NCBI GenBank assembly: GCA_903813345.2
Contig: CAIIXF020000001.1
Location: 38,783,366 to 38,847,365, forward strand
Length of the DNA stretch: 64,000 nucleotides
From: Owenia fusiformis
Taxonomy: Eukaryota; Annelida; Polychaeta; Sabellida; Oweniidae
Direction: 5' to 3'
The notes below the pieces were generated by a model, which searched no databases, was not told the origin of the DNA, and saw nothing but the letters and a program-made list of their open reading frames with translations. Numbering within the stretch: position 1 is the first letter of the stretch; every line of letters starts with the position of its first letter. This document shows positions 63,849 to 64,000 of the stretch, piece by piece. Made by a program: the position numbers and the translations under genes.

Positions 63849-64000
63849 ATGGCAGGTTCTTTACGTCAAAAGTCTCCAAAAGATAGAATACTATCTTATG
63901 ATCGCTATTCCACAAGATCTCAAAGTTTACCTGGGGGAGATATGAATGAACTCCATATATTCACCAAAGCTAAGCACAAACAAGTGTTCCATTTTGGCAC
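63849..64000 (+). CDS. Possible first coding exon, runs off the window
   Basis: ATG at 63849 in good context (AAATATGG) opens 50 codons to the window end without a stop: MAGSLRQKSPKDRI, then YDRYSTRSQSLPGGDMNEL and AKHKQVFHFG. An in-frame TAG 30 bases upstream makes this the first Met. The composition (Ser/Arg/Lys-rich, mixed) looks protein-like, but I recognise no family and no splice site is reached. It could be chance. Confidence 0.35.
   Translation, partial: MAGSLRQKSPKDRILSYDRYSTRSQSLPGGDMNELHIFTKAKHKQVFHFG

Overview
This window is animal nuclear DNA. Multi-exon genes have GT-AG introns, the sequence is AT-rich, and introns and intergenic DNA are full of transposons. Gene content (GAK, SLC22-type transporter, a THEG-repeat sperm protein, PABPC) and repeat style (GACGGACG microsatellites, TIR elements, Tx1/L1-like and CR1-like LINEs) fit a marine invertebrate, most likely a lophotrochozoan such as a bivalve. 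The species assignment is inference.

Layout. (1) 917-2091 (+): last three exons of a small NTF2/SnoaL-like fold protein. (2) 3404-23556 (-): twelve exons of a cyclin-G-associated kinase (GAK) homologue, complete from the start codon through the kinase domain into the auxilin/PTEN-like domain; the rest lies beyond position 1. The (+) NTF2-like exons therefore probably sit inside a GAK intron. GAK introns hold most of the mobile DNA: a hAT-type MITE with perfect 8-bp TSD, nested palindromic MITEs, a 4.1-kb foldback element, a 24-bp minisatellite, a satellite-like array, two sizes of one 10-bp-TSD element and a 130-bp inverted repeat. (3) 25459-27294 (-): a bZIP transcription factor. (4) 28.9-30.6 kb: a foldback element split by a 5'-truncated LINE. 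(5) 31341-37580 (-): complete 11-exon SLC22 organic ion transporter. (6) 39192-42496 (+): complete five-exon THEG-repeat (SPMAP2-type) gene with X-box-like sites just upstream. (7) 43.5-47.5 kb: repeats, including a TA-flanked element inside an older repeat whose unoccupied copy is at 55.6-56.35 kb. (8) 47.5-50.1 kb: several different short tandem arrays that all form small G/C stem-loops. (9) 52313-58228 (-): complete seven-exon cytoplasmic poly(A)-binding protein gene with TATA box, TOP-like start, a leader hairpin and an A-rich leader. (10) about 58.9-63.2 kb (-): a damaged Tx1/L1-like LINE. (11) 63849-64000 (+): an ORF running off the window end.

The genes are unrelated housekeeping and accessory functions (clathrin uncoating, transcription, transport, sperm/cilium structure, mRNA binding) rather than a pathway. 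All exon calls were made by hand from splice signals, reading phase and family resemblance; no alignment or expression data were available. The least explained signal is the 47.5-50.1 kb stem-loop region; the best-supported unusual structures are the 4.1-kb foldback with repeated RFX-type X-boxes and the pair of 10-bp-TSD elements.
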